This document shows, in pieces, positions 27,565 to 35,752 of a stretch of 64,000 nucleotides of DNA (position 1 is the first letter of the stretch; the number at the start of each line of letters is the position of its first letter). The position numbers and the translations under genes were made by a program. Origin of the DNA: Pseudomonas brassicacearum subsp. brassicacearum (GTDB lineage Bacteria; Pseudomonadota; Gammaproteobacteria; Pseudomonadales; Pseudomonadaceae); contig NZ_VZPJ01000003.1 in assembly GCF_008801605.1 (NCBI RefSeq), positions 372,001 through 436,000 on the forward strand, given 5' to 3'. Under the pieces are notes generated by a model that saw only the letters and a program-made list of their open reading frames with translations, did not search any database and was not told the DNA's origin.

Positions 27565-28314
27565 ATGAACACAACGTTTTCCTGTGTAGGGTGCGGCAAA
27601 TGCTGCACCGATCACCACGTCCCCCTGACCCTCGACGAGGCCCGGATGTGGGCGGACGACGGCGGCCAGGTGATTGTCCTGGTGGAAGCCTTCCTGCCCA
27701 ACGGCCTCGGCCTGCCGGCAGGGCAACGCGAGCATGCCGAGCGCCGCTCGGCGGTGGTCCACAGCGGCAGCATCGAGGCCCTTGTGGCGATCACCTTTGC
27801 CGCCTACAACGTCGGCCGTTGTCGGAATCTTGACGATGAAAACCTGTGCCGCATCTATGAGCGCCGCCCCTTGGTGTGCCGCATCTATCCGATGGAAATC
27901 AACCCGCACATCCCGCTCAATATCGCCGTCAAGGAATGCCCTCCAGAGTCGTGGGAAACCGGGCCACAACTGATACTCGGCGGTGAACTGGTCGATCAGG
28001 AACTGGTCCGGTTGATCGAGCGTTCACGCCAGGCCGACCGTGAAGAGATCGCCATCAAGGACCGCATCTGCGCCGCCCTGGGCATCCGCACCACCGCGCT
28101 CAAGGGTGACGGGTTCACCGCGTATCTGCCGCAGATGAGCGCATTCGTGGCCGCCCTCGATCAGGCACGCCTGCAACCTGCGCAACAGCACACCAGTGAA
28201 TGGCTGTTCCATCTGTCTGGCGATGATGTGGCCAGCCAGGTATTGGCCAGCGGCGCGCGGGTGGTCACTGAAGCGCCGATCAATTACGCCTTTATTTCGC
28301 TGCGGGCGGCATAA
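27565..28314 (+). CDS. YkgJ-family cysteine-cluster protein
   Basis: 249 aa. A metal-binding signature CVGCGKCC at residues 7-14 and later Cys in GRCRNLDDENLCRIYE, RPLVCRIYP and KECPPE are typical of the YkgJ/UPF0153 zinc- or iron-sulfur-binding family. Biochemical function is unknown. Start is the ATG directly before the cysteine cluster. Confidence 0.85.
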   Translation: MNTTFSCVGCGKCCTDHHVPLTLDEARMWADDGGQVIVLVEAFLPNGLGLPAGQREHAERRSAVVHSGSIEALVAITFAAYNVGRCRNLDDENLCRIYERRPLVCRIYPMEINPHIPLNIAVKECPPESWETGPQLILGGELVDQELVRLIERSRQADREEIAIKDRICAALGIRTTALKGDGFTAYLPQMSAFVAALDQARLQPAQQHTSEWLFHLSGDDVASQVLASGARVVTEAPINYAFISLRAA

Positions 28315-28379
28315 ACCTAGCGACTCGCTCCCACATTCTACCTGGGGTGAGCCCCAATGCCTTGTCCACTGCAGGCCCC

Positions 28380-28470
28380 TGTGGGAGCGAGCTTGCTCGC
28401 GATGGCGGACTGTCAGCCGACATCCATGTTGAGTGGTCTACGGCTATCGCGAGCAAGCTCGCTCCCACAG
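28380..28470. repeat. REP doublet (REPIN-like)
   Basis: Two inverted REP cores (28380-28403 and 28446-28470) form a 91-bp unit between the YkgJ-like gene and the 2-hydroxyacid dehydrogenase gene. Confidence 0.88.
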
Positions 28471-28563
28471 GGGTTGGCTACATTCCCAATCAGCTCCCTC
28501 TCGCCTAACCCTCGCCAGGAATGTTAGCGTGCTTGGTATCTTCTCCCCGACGAGCCTTGCACG

Positions 28564-29535
28564 ATGAAAAAAACCGTACTTGCCTTCAGCCGTATCACAC
28601 CCCAGGTGGTCGAGCGCCTGCAACAGGACTTCGACGTGATTGTGCCGAGCCCGTCCAAGGGCGATATCAACGCACAGTTCAACGAAGCCCTGCCCCACGC
28701 CCACGGGCTGATCGGGGTCGGTCGCAAACTCGGGCGCGAGCAACTGCAAGGCGCCGCGAACCTGCAAGTGGTATCCAGCATATCGGTGGGCTACGACAAC
28801 TATGACCTGGCCTATTTCAACGAGCGCGGGATCATGCTCACCAATACCCCCGACGTACTCACCGAAAGCACCGCCGACCTGGCCTTCGCCCTGCTGATGA
28901 GCAGCGCCCGGCGCGTGGCCGAACTGGACGCCTGGACCAAGGCAGGCCAATGGCAGGCGACAGTCGGCCCGCAACTGTTCGGCAGCGATGTACATGGCAA
29001 GACCCTGGGTATCGTCGGCATGGGCAACATCGGCGCAGCCATTGCCCGGCGTGGCCGGCTGGGGTTCAACATGCCGATCCTCTACAGCGGCAACAGCCGC
29101 AAGACCGAACTGGAAAACCAATTGGGCGCACAATTTCGCGAACTGGACCAGTTGCTGGCCGAAGCGGACTTCGTCTGCCTCGTCGTGCCATTGAGCGAGA
29201 AGACCCGCCATCTGATCGGCCAGCGTGAATTGGGCCTGATGAAACCGAGCGCCATCCTGGTCAACATTTCCCGGGGCCCGGTGGTGGATGAACCGGCGCT
29301 GATCGAAGCCCTGCAGAACAATCGCATCCGCGGCGCCGGGCTGGATGTCTACGAGAAAGAACCGCTGGCCGAATCGCCGCTGTTCCAGTTGAAAAACGCC
29401 GTCACCCTGCCCCACATCGGCTCGGCCACCCACGAAACCCGTGCCGCCATGGCCGATCTGGCTGTGGATAACCTGCGCAGTGCATTGCTGGGCGAGCGAC
29501 CGCAGAACCTGGTCAACCCGCAAGTCTGGAAGTAA
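28564..29535 (+). CDS. D-2-hydroxyacid dehydrogenase (GhrB/TkrA/KguD-like)
   Basis: 323 aa. The NAD(P) motif GIVGMGNIG is near 150-158; the catalytic Arg is in VNISRGPVVDE and the catalytic His in LPHIGSATHE. The closest families reduce glyoxylate/hydroxypyruvate, 2-ketogluconate, or 2-keto-6-phosphogluconate (KguD). No kgu gene is adjacent, so a glyoxylate/2-ketogluconate reductase is the safer call. It is monocistronic. Confidence 0.88.
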   Translation: MKKTVLAFSRITPQVVERLQQDFDVIVPSPSKGDINAQFNEALPHAHGLIGVGRKLGREQLQGAANLQVVSSISVGYDNYDLAYFNERGIMLTNTPDVLTESTADLAFALLMSSARRVAELDAWTKAGQWQATVGPQLFGSDVHGKTLGIVGMGNIGAAIARRGRLGFNMPILYSGNSRKTELENQLGAQFRELDQLLAEADFVCLVVPLSEKTRHLIGQRELGLMKPSAILVNISRGPVVDEPALIEALQNNRIRGAGLDVYEKEPLAESPLFQLKNAVTLPHIGSATHETRAAMADLAVDNLRSALLGERPQNLVNPQVWK

Positions 29536-29576
29536 CCGCTTAGGCCGGCCCGAGCGGGCCGGCCAACGCAGTCATT

Positions 29577-30479
29577 TCAACGCGCACCCAAGGCGGCCTT
29601 CATGGGCTGTGGCCGAGGCTTGCGAAACACCAGCACGTTCCCCAGCATCACCAACACCAGCCCCACCAACGCCGGCGCCGTCCACTGGTAGCCCTCGACA
29701 AACGCCGACACGTTCAACGCCACCACCGGGAACAACACGGTGCAATACGCCGCCCGCTCCGGCCCCATGCGCCCCACCAGCGTCAGATAGGCAGTAAAGC
29801 CGATCACCGAACCCGGGATCACCAGGTACAACAGTGAGCCGATGTAGCGCGTGTTCCATTCCATGTCGAACGGGATGCCTTTGAACGTGCACCACACCGC
29901 CAACATCGCCGCGCCATAGGCCATGCCCCAGGCGTTGGTGGTCAACGGCTTGAGGCCGGCCTTCTGTTGCAGGCTCGACAGCATGTTGCCTGCCGAGAAA
30001 CACAAGGTGCCCAGCAACGCCAGCGCCAGGCCAAGCAAGGTTTGCGGGCTGGCGCTATGACCGGCCAGCTCCGGCCAGAACAGCAGCGCCAGCCCCAGCA
30101 GCCCCAGGGCGCCACCCAACAGCACGTTACGGGCAATCCGCTGACCGAAGAACACACGGGCATTGAGGGCATTCCAGAGCGTGGCGGTGGAAAACACCAC
30201 GGCGACCAACCCACTGGGAATCCACTGGCTGGCGGTCAGGAAGCACATGAAGTTGATGCAGAACAGACACAGGCCCTGGGCAACGCAAATCAAATGGCCA
30301 CGCCGATTCATCACCTGCAAGCGCCGGCTGAGCAAGAGCATCGCAAACAGGATCAGGGCCGCAAGGCCGAAGCGATAGACAATCGACACCGGGATGGCGA
30401 CGACGCCCAACTGCAGTTTCAGGGCAATCCAGGTGGTGCCCCAGATGAGCACGGTAAGCAGGTACAACGAGAGGTTCAT
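29577..30479 (-). CDS. EamA/DMT-superfamily transporter
   Basis: 300 aa from MNLSLYLLTVLIWGTTW, with ten predicted membrane helices in two EamA repeats. WGTTWIALK at the first helix is typical. Likely exports an amino acid or related metabolite; substrate unknown. It is divergent from an AraC-family regulator 136 bp away, which probably controls it. Confidence 0.88.
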   Translation of the reverse strand: MNLSLYLLTVLIWGTTWIALKLQLGVVAIPVSIVYRFGLAALILFAMLLLSRRLQVMNRRGHLICVAQGLCLFCINFMCFLTASQWIPSGLVAVVFSTATLWNALNARVFFGQRIARNVLLGGALGLLGLALLFWPELAGHSASPQTLLGLALALLGTLCFSAGNMLSSLQQKAGLKPLTTNAWGMAYGAAMLAVWCTFKGIPFDMEWNTRYIGSLLYLVIPGSVIGFTAYLTLVGRMGPERAAYCTVLFPVVALNVSAFVEGYQWTAPALVGLVLVMLGNVLVFRKPRPQPMKAALGAR

Positions 30480-30615
30480 GGTGACGGCTCCTGACAATGA
30501 CGTTCAGTGTCCCGCTGCCATTGACCCGGCGCTTGCGTAAACTTGCGGTTTTGTCAGCTGACAGGCTGGCACGGACCGGCCGACGGAGTAGGATGCAAGC
30601 GTTGGAGAACCGATC

Positions 30616-31491
30616 ATGTCCACACTGCAAACCCTGCAAGTCTTTCAAGCCCTCAACAGCTCACCCAATGCTCGCCTGGAGCACAGCGCCGAGCTCGGGG
30701 ACGGCCTGGCGGCCGCTTTGTGGAGCAATCACCACGATGCCCAGGACTACGAGGCGCCAACGCACCATACGCTATCGTGCTACATCGCTGGCGGCACCGG
30801 TACGTTTCGCCGCGAGCGACCCGACACCACGGGGGCACCGGACAAACTCTGCATCCTGCCGGCCGGGCATGAATCAGCCTGGGTCATCAACGGCGATATT
30901 CGCCTCGCCCACCTGTATTTCAGTGCGGAACAATTTGCCCTTGGTTGCGTCACGCTGCTGGACCGCGAGCCCCGGCAGGTGCAACTGCACGAGGAGACCT
31001 TCCTCGACGACCCGCGACAAGCACAGCGTTTTCGCCAGTTGATCGCGCTGAACTGGGACGAACCCGGTGAACGCCTGCTGACCACCAGCCTGGCCCATGA
31101 CTTGCTCAATCACCTGCTGCTCAGCCAGGTGGGCCAGCGCCAGGGACTTCGCCTCAAAGGCGGCCTGGCCGCTCATCAACGGCGGTTGCTGGTGGATTAC
31201 GTCGACAGCCACTTGGCCAATGCCATCAGCCTCGGCCAATTGGCGGCGCTGTGTGCGTTGTCCGAATACCACTTCGCGCGGATGTTCCGCGAAAGCTTCG
31301 GGCTGCCTCCTCATCAATATGTGCTGGCCAGACGCTTGACCTGCGCGCGGCATTTGCTGCGCACCACCTCACAACCGCTGGGCGACGTGGCGCTGGCCTG
31401 CGGATTTGCCAGCGCCAGCCACTTCACCAATCGATTCCGTCAGGCCCTGGGTGCGACGCCTGGGGAGTATCGGCAGGCGTTCTTGCGCTAG
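30616..31491 (+). CDS. AraC-family transcriptional regulator
   Basis: 291 aa. A cupin-like N-terminal sensing domain (about 15-165) is joined to a C-terminal double helix-turn-helix (about 190-290, with ARMFRESFGLPPHQYV and ACGFASASHFTNRFR). Divergent placement suggests control of the EamA transporter gene. Confidence 0.9.
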   Translation: MSTLQTLQVFQALNSSPNARLEHSAELGDGLAAALWSNHHDAQDYEAPTHHTLSCYIAGGTGTFRRERPDTTGAPDKLCILPAGHESAWVINGDIRLAHLYFSAEQFALGCVTLLDREPRQVQLHEETFLDDPRQAQRFRQLIALNWDEPGERLLTTSLAHDLLNHLLLSQVGQRQGLRLKGGLAAHQRRLLVDYVDSHLANAISLGQLAALCALSEYHFARMFRESFGLPPHQYVLARRLTCARHLLRTTSQPLGDVALACGFASASHFTNRFRQALGATPGEYRQAFLR

Positions 31492-31505
31492 CGCCGGCTA
31501 TCGCC

Positions 31506-31530
31506 ATCGCGAGCAGGCTCGCTCCCACAG
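31506..31530. repeat. Single REP unit
   Basis: One REP core (tcgcgagcaggctcgctcccaca region) directly after the AraC gene. Confidence 0.8.
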
Positions 31531-31563
31531 GAGAATGTGATCCATGCAGGAGCGCAAAGCGAT

Positions 31564-31600
31564 AAAAACAAAACGGGCCTGCGATTGCAGGCCCGTTTTT
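31564..31600. terminator. Bidirectional terminator between the AraC and HPF-like genes
   Basis: Perfect hairpin aaacgggcctgc / gcaggcccgttt with T-run on the plus strand and A-run on the other, lying between two convergent genes. It can end both. Confidence 0.9.
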
Positions 31601-31626
31601 CAGTCGCAAGTGAAATGAACGAGGTT

Positions 31627-32037
31627 TCAGCCGTGAAGCGCGGCCCGTTCGTTTTCCAGGAATTCCTCTTCCAGCATCGCATCGGCCAAGGCTACGGATT
31701 CGCTCGGTTCCTCAATGACGGCGCGCTTGCCGCGCAGTTTGCCGAACAAATGCTCCAGGGCATTTTCAAGTTTGGTGGCCGCGCCTTCGATCGCCAGTTC
31801 CAGCGATTCGGCCTTGTGCGTCACGGAAATCGGCTGATGGCCCTTTGGCCGTGCTTCAAGCTGGCAACGCAGATCATGGGGACCAGGCTTATCGCCGTTC
31901 TCGTCCCGCAGATGAACCTCAACCCGTGTCAGGTCCTCTTCATAACGTTCGAGCGTGCTTTCGATGGTAGTACGTACCCACTCCTCCAGTCGGATGCTGC
32001 TTTGAATATGGTTATCGCTGTTGACTTGGATTTGCAT
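31627..32037 (-). CDS. HPF/RaiA-like ribosome-associated protein
   Basis: 136 aa. Residues 1-100 match the ribosome hibernation/ribosome-associated inhibitor fold (MQIQVNSDNHIQSS; VEVHLRDENGDKPGPHDLRC; AIEGAATKLENALEHLFGK). The tail is acidic. Such proteins bind the 30S decoding centre in stationary phase. This is not the rpoN-linked hpf, since no rpoN neighbours are present, so it is probably a paralogue. Confidence 0.82.
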   Translation of the reverse strand: MQIQVNSDNHIQSSIRLEEWVRTTIESTLERYEEDLTRVEVHLRDENGDKPGPHDLRCQLEARPKGHQPISVTHKAESLELAIEGAATKLENALEHLFGKLRGKRAVIEEPSESVALADAMLEEEFLENERAALHG

Positions 32038-32545
32038 AGTTCATCCCTTATTTCAGCTAGCTCGCCGGGGGCCGTCGACGTTGATGCAACGGCCCCTTGA
32101 ATACAGAGTCGGGCTGGCGGATGAACAATTCAACCCCTAAAAAAAGATAAATATTCATATGCAAATAAAGCCAGACAACGGCCAAAAGCGCTGTTAATGT
32201 CGGGAGTTACCCCTGCCCTGCCTGCCCACCATAAATCGCCTCCCCTCCTGCACCGTCAGCGAACATCCGCGCGTTATTGCCCCGAAACGGGCAGCGGCCA
32301 CAGCCGCATTCCAGAGCGTTTGGCGCCCAGGCGCCGTGATCATTGTCCGACAGTTTTTCCGGCATGCCACTTGCTAACTCCCTGTAGGAGCTGCCGCAGG
32401 CTGCGATCTTTTGATCTTGAGGCCTGCCTGGCCCCAGGAATCTCGAGATGAACACGATCATGGAATGGCCGGTGGTCCGGTGTTGCGAACTAATCCCGAT
32501 CATGGCCGGTCAACAACTGCACGTTCAATCAGGCGGTGACGCATC
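32038..32545. other. 508-bp non-coding gap
   Basis: No supported gene. It contains the upstream region of the HPF-like gene, an AT-rich stretch near 32130-32180, and a single repeat-like sequence ctgtaggagctgccgcaggc at 32382-32401, which belongs to the family seen in the 33946 terminator. Nothing else stands out. Confidence 0.5.
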
Positions 32546-32863
32546 ATGGACAACCCTTTTCAGATCATTACCGACGCCTTTGCGCCGCATTATCAAATCA
32601 ACCTGAGCATTCAGGGCCTGGACGGCAGCATCATGCTGACCCTGTCCAAGAGCGGGCGCATCGTTGCCAAACGCATGATCAGCGCCCAGCAGCGCAACGA
32701 CCCGGAGCGGCTCAAGCGGCTGGTGCAAAGCATTCAGTTCGGTATCGCCATCGAGCAGGGCCACAGCGCCGTGGCCATCCTCGAAGCCATGACCGGCGGA
32801 GACAGCATCAAGCTGCCACCACCGCACGCACAGGGGCCGGCGCCCTCTGCCGCCGGGATCTAG
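32546..32863 (+). CDS. DUF3509 family protein
   Basis: 105 aa with the DUF3509 pattern: MDNPFQIITDAFAPHY at the start, ITLSKSGR-like LTLSKSGRIVAKR, and a final EAMTGG. The family is largely restricted to Pseudomonas and has no known role. Its TAG stop overlaps the psiE stop from the other strand within the palindrome ctag (32860-32863). Confidence 0.85.
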   Translation: MDNPFQIITDAFAPHYQINLSIQGLDGSIMLTLSKSGRIVAKRMISAQQRNDPERLKRLVQSIQFGIAIEQGHSAVAILEAMTGGDSIKLPPPHAQGPAPSAAGI

Positions 32864-33360
32864 ATTTCTCCTTTCTCCACCTCGGCATGCTCGCTGGAAC
32901 CCGCGCCGACCTTGCGGTGCGGGTGCTCGATCTTCACCGAGGGGAACTGCGACGAAGCGTAGCGCACCACCAGGATCGAAAACGCCAGCAGCAGGATGCC
33001 ACCACACAGGTAGATGATCCCCAGGTCTGGCGGGCTGTGGTGGGAAACGTTGGAAATCAGCAGCCGCGTCAGCGCCGTGATCGCCACGTAGATCAGAAAC
33101 CGCACCGGCATGTGGTTGGTCTTGAAGTAGATCCCGACCATCGCCCCCAATTCCAGATAGATGAACAGCAGCAGGATGTCATCGATCTTGATGTGTCCTG
33201 CTTCGATCATCTGCAAGAATTCCATTACCGCCGCCCACGCGGTCACCGCACCGATGGCGAACAGGGCCAGGTAATGGAAGGTCTCGACGAACAGGTTTCC
33301 CAGGGACTCGGCCAGTTGATGGACGTTCTGGCGCAAGGTCTCGGCCCAGTTGATTTTCAC
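32860..33360 (-). CDS. psiE: PsiE, phosphate-starvation-inducible membrane protein
   Basis: 166 aa with four predicted membrane helices, typical for PsiE. The start is a GTG at 33360 preceded by aagga. Function is unclear; in E. coli psiE responds to phosphate starvation and cAMP. I see no clear Pho box upstream. It converges on the DUF3509 gene with interlocked stop codons. Confidence 0.88.
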   Translation of the reverse strand: MKINWAETLRQNVHQLAESLGNLFVETFHYLALFAIGAVTAWAAVMEFLQMIEAGHIKIDDILLLFIYLELGAMVGIYFKTNHMPVRFLIYVAITALTRLLISNVSHHSPPDLGIIYLCGGILLLAFSILVVRYASSQFPSVKIEHPHRKVGAGSSEHAEVEKGEI

Positions 33361-33502
33361 GATGTAGTTTCCTTAGGTCGGCTCGACCGGATGATGCGGG
33401 TTGGACGTGACGGTTGTTCTGCATGCAGAAAAAAGGCCAGCGACTGAAGGTGAGATGGCGATAGGCTGGTATCCGGCACTTTTGTGATCGTCATGCGGCC
33501 TT

Positions 33503-33560
33503 GTCGCGAGCAAGCTTTGCTCCCACACAAGCTTTTACTCCCACAAGCTTTGCTCTCACA
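33503..33560. repeat. REP unit and degenerate half copies
   Basis: One REP core (tcgcgagcaagctttgctcccaca) is followed by two partial repeats of its right arm (cccacaagctttgctctcaca). Confidence 0.7.
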
Positions 33561-33624
33561 TGCAGAAACCGGTCTACATTAAAAAGCCACTATCCAAAGC
33601 AACAGGATTCGCTTATTCTTTTGC

Positions 33625-33640
33625 CTGTATATAAATACAG
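33625..33640 (+). promoter_or_regulatory. LexA (SOS) box of yebG
   Basis: ctgtatataaatacag is a near-perfect palindromic LexA operator (ctg-N10-cag with AT-rich centre). It lies 43 bp upstream of the yebG ATG. Confidence 0.93.
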
Positions 33641-33682
33641 TAGTCACAAAGACAACCAATGTGAAGGCATGTGAGGTGGTGA

Positions 33683-33943
33683 ATGGCCGTCGAAGTGGTA
33701 TACCGCAGCAGCCGAGATCTGGAGCGCTTGTTCATGGATAAAGCCGAAGCTGACCGTCATGACAAAATGCTGGAACTCGCCGAATTGCTGGCAGAGGTGT
33801 TGCAAAAAGCCGTTCCATCGCTGAGCGAGCAACAGGTCGAGGAAGCCGGGATCTACATGGCGAAGAATCGTGATGTGTTCGCCAAGGCGTTCAAGAGCCA
33901 GCCGGACGCCTTGTCCGAACTGCTCAATCCGTCGGACGAATAA
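33683..33943 (+). CDS. yebG: YebG, SOS-regulon protein
   Basis: 86 aa. MAVEVVYRSSRDLERLFMDKAEADRHDKMLELAELL matches the YebG family through its start, its acidic/helical core and its length. It is a small DNA-damage-induced protein of unknown biochemical role. The LexA box upstream supports SOS control, and a strong terminator follows directly. Confidence 0.93.
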   Translation: MAVEVVYRSSRDLERLFMDKAEADRHDKMLELAELLAEVLQKAVPSLSEQQVEEAGIYMAKNRDVFAKAFKSQPDALSELLNPSDE

Positions 33944-33945
33944 CT

Positions 33946-34019
33946 AAAAAAGATCGCAGCCTTCGGCAGCTCCCACATGGAACAACCGTGCAGGAGCTGC
34001 CGAAGGCTGCGATCTTTTT
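33946..34019 (+). terminator. Long-stem terminator of yebG
   Basis: About 26-bp arms built on agatcgcagccttcggcagc and its complement fold around a short loop, followed by a T-run. It reaches the stop codon of the convergent MocR gene, so it can end both transcripts. The arm sequence is itself a Pseudomonas intergenic repeat (see 32382). Confidence 0.9.
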
Positions 34020-35410
34020 CAGTAATAACGGCGTGGATCTGAATCGATCAGGCTCGCCAGCTTGGTCAGGGCGAAACGCAGTTCGTCCTGGCTGGTAGGG
34101 GACATCAACACCAGCCGTACACAGCGGGTTGTCCCTGAGCGCTCAGCCTGGAATTGGGTGCCGCTGAGGACCAATACGCCGTTGGCCCGGGCGAGCATGG
34201 TGAACTCGTCGCTGGTCCATGGCTCCGGCAGCGTCAACCAGACGTGATAGGAATATGGCTGGGTCTTGAGCTCGAAATTGGCAAAGATTTCCCTGGCGAT
34301 CGCCTGTCGCCCCGCCGCCTCGTTACGCTGGATGCGAATCAGTTTCTTGTCCAGGCCCTCGGTAATCACATTGCTCGCCAACTGCGCGGTCAATGGCGAC
34401 GGCATCCAGACGCTGCTGCGCACCATCGAGGTCAGGCGAGACAGCAGTTTCGGCGGGCTGTAGATATAACCTACACGAAGCGCCGGCATGACCGATTTCG
34501 ACAGACTGGTCAGGTACACCGAACGGTCCGGCGCAAAGGCCGACAGTGGCTTGATCGATGGGTCGGTGGCCAGGAAGCCATAGATATCATCGTCCAGGAT
34601 GATGAAGTCGAACTCCTCGGCAAGCGCGGCGATCTGGGCCCGACGCTTCTGCGACATGATCGCCGCCGTCGGGTTCTGGCAGGTCGCCACGCAGACCAGC
34701 ATCGCCGGCTTCTCTCGCAGGCACAGTTCACGCAACGCTTCGGGAATGATGCCCTCGTCATCCATCGGCACGCCACGCAGGCGCCGCTCAAGACCATGGG
34801 CCAGGGAGATGATGCCCGGGTAGCAAAGCGCTTCGCAGAGCACCAGGTCACCGGCGTTGGTCAGGGCGCTCATCGCCACCATCAAGCCATGCTGGGCTCC
34901 TGCGGTAATCACCACTTGCTGCCATTGCGCGTCGGGCAATGAATGACGCAACCATTGCGCCCCCGCCTCGCGATGCGCCGGGTGACCGCCATCCGGCGCG
35001 TAATCCAGTGCGCGAGCGAAATCGGTGCTCTTGGCCATGCCCACCAGCGCGCCACGCAACCAGTACTCCAGGGTTTCGCTGTAGGGCTTGATGATCGAAA
35101 GATCGAGCAGTTCGGATTGCCCCAGGTTCAGCGGCGCGGAGGCGCTGTTGCTGGCCGGCAGCTCCAGCTGTTTCTGGTTGAGCACGTAGGTGCCACGCCC
35201 CACTTCCCCCTGCACCAAGCGACGCCGATGAGCTTCGCTATAGGCCCGACTGATGGTGCCCGGCGTGACATTCAAGGTGGTGGCCAGCTCCCGCAAGGTC
35301 GGCAGGCGATCGCCCTCGTTCAACACGCCGTTGTTGATATCGCGCGCCAACGCATCGGCAATCGACAAATACATCGGCTGACTGAACTCGCTTAGCTGGG
35401 GAACCCACAT
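34019..35410 (-). CDS. MocR/GabR-family PLP-dependent regulator
   Basis: 463 aa. GntR winged helix (about 10-80, LPTLRELATTLNVTPGTISRAY) plus class I aminotransferase domain (about 110-455); the PLP lysine is in TSLSKSVMPALRVG. Such regulators sense amino compounds through PLP. It is divergent from the BenE-DAO-RidA-threonine-synthase-like-SHMT operon across 342 bp that contain repeated operator-like sequences. It therefore probably controls amino-acid catabolism by that operon. Confidence 0.92.
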   Translation of the reverse strand: MWVPQLSEFSQPMYLSIADALARDINNGVLNEGDRLPTLRELATTLNVTPGTISRAYSEAHRRRLVQGEVGRGTYVLNQKQLELPASNSASAPLNLGQSELLDLSIIKPYSETLEYWLRGALVGMAKSTDFARALDYAPDGGHPAHREAGAQWLRHSLPDAQWQQVVITAGAQHGLMVAMSALTNAGDLVLCEALCYPGIISLAHGLERRLRGVPMDDEGIIPEALRELCLREKPAMLVCVATCQNPTAAIMSQKRRAQIAALAEEFDFIILDDDIYGFLATDPSIKPLSAFAPDRSVYLTSLSKSVMPALRVGYIYSPPKLLSRLTSMVRSSVWMPSPLTAQLASNVITEGLDKKLIRIQRNEAAGRQAIAREIFANFELKTQPYSYHVWLTLPEPWTSDEFTMLARANGVLVLSGTQFQAERSGTTRCVRLVLMSPTSQDELRFALTKLASLIDSDPRRYY

Positions 35411-35487
35411 GAATGATCACTGCCCATCGTAGAAATGATGAATATCCGAGCATATCACATGGAGGTTAGGCAACTAATAATTCGACA

Positions 35488-35510
35488 CAATCGACACATT
35501 GAGTCGATTG
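35488..35510. promoter_or_regulatory. Candidate MocR operator pair (regulator-proximal)
   Basis: caatcgacacatt (35488-35500) runs into attgagtcgattg (35498-35510); the latter is the exact reverse complement of the 13-mer at 35701-35713. The overlap makes an inverted repeat aatcgac-N7-gtcgatt. It is about 80-100 bp upstream of the MocR gene. Confidence 0.55.
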
Positions 35511-35657
35511 ATACGATTATTGAATCGTTTCTCAATGTCATGTGAAGAAATTTTTACTAGAAATAAAATCATTTAAAATCAAATATTTAGTTCTTTAAAT
35601 CCGCAAAAATAGCCCGTCACAACGGAAAAATATCTCGTAACAATCCCGCTCCCTATT

Positions 35658-35713
35658 GAATCAACTCAATTCATTCAAATACACTGATCTCGAATCGAAG
35701 CAATCGACTCAAT
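35658..35713 (+). promoter_or_regulatory. Candidate MocR operators (operon-proximal)
   Basis: caatcgactcaat at 35701-35713 and the looser gaatcaactcaat at 35658-35670 are direct copies of the motif, each followed closely by cattc-like bases. They lie 40-95 bp before the BenE-like start. Confidence 0.5.
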
Positions 35714-35752
35714 CATTCACTGCGCGCTCCTGTCGCGCCAAGTCGAGACATC

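Noticed and set aside
32860..33480. Pho box upstream of psiE
   Set aside because: No ctgtcat-like direct repeats with 4-base spacing were seen, so phosphate control is not claimed.
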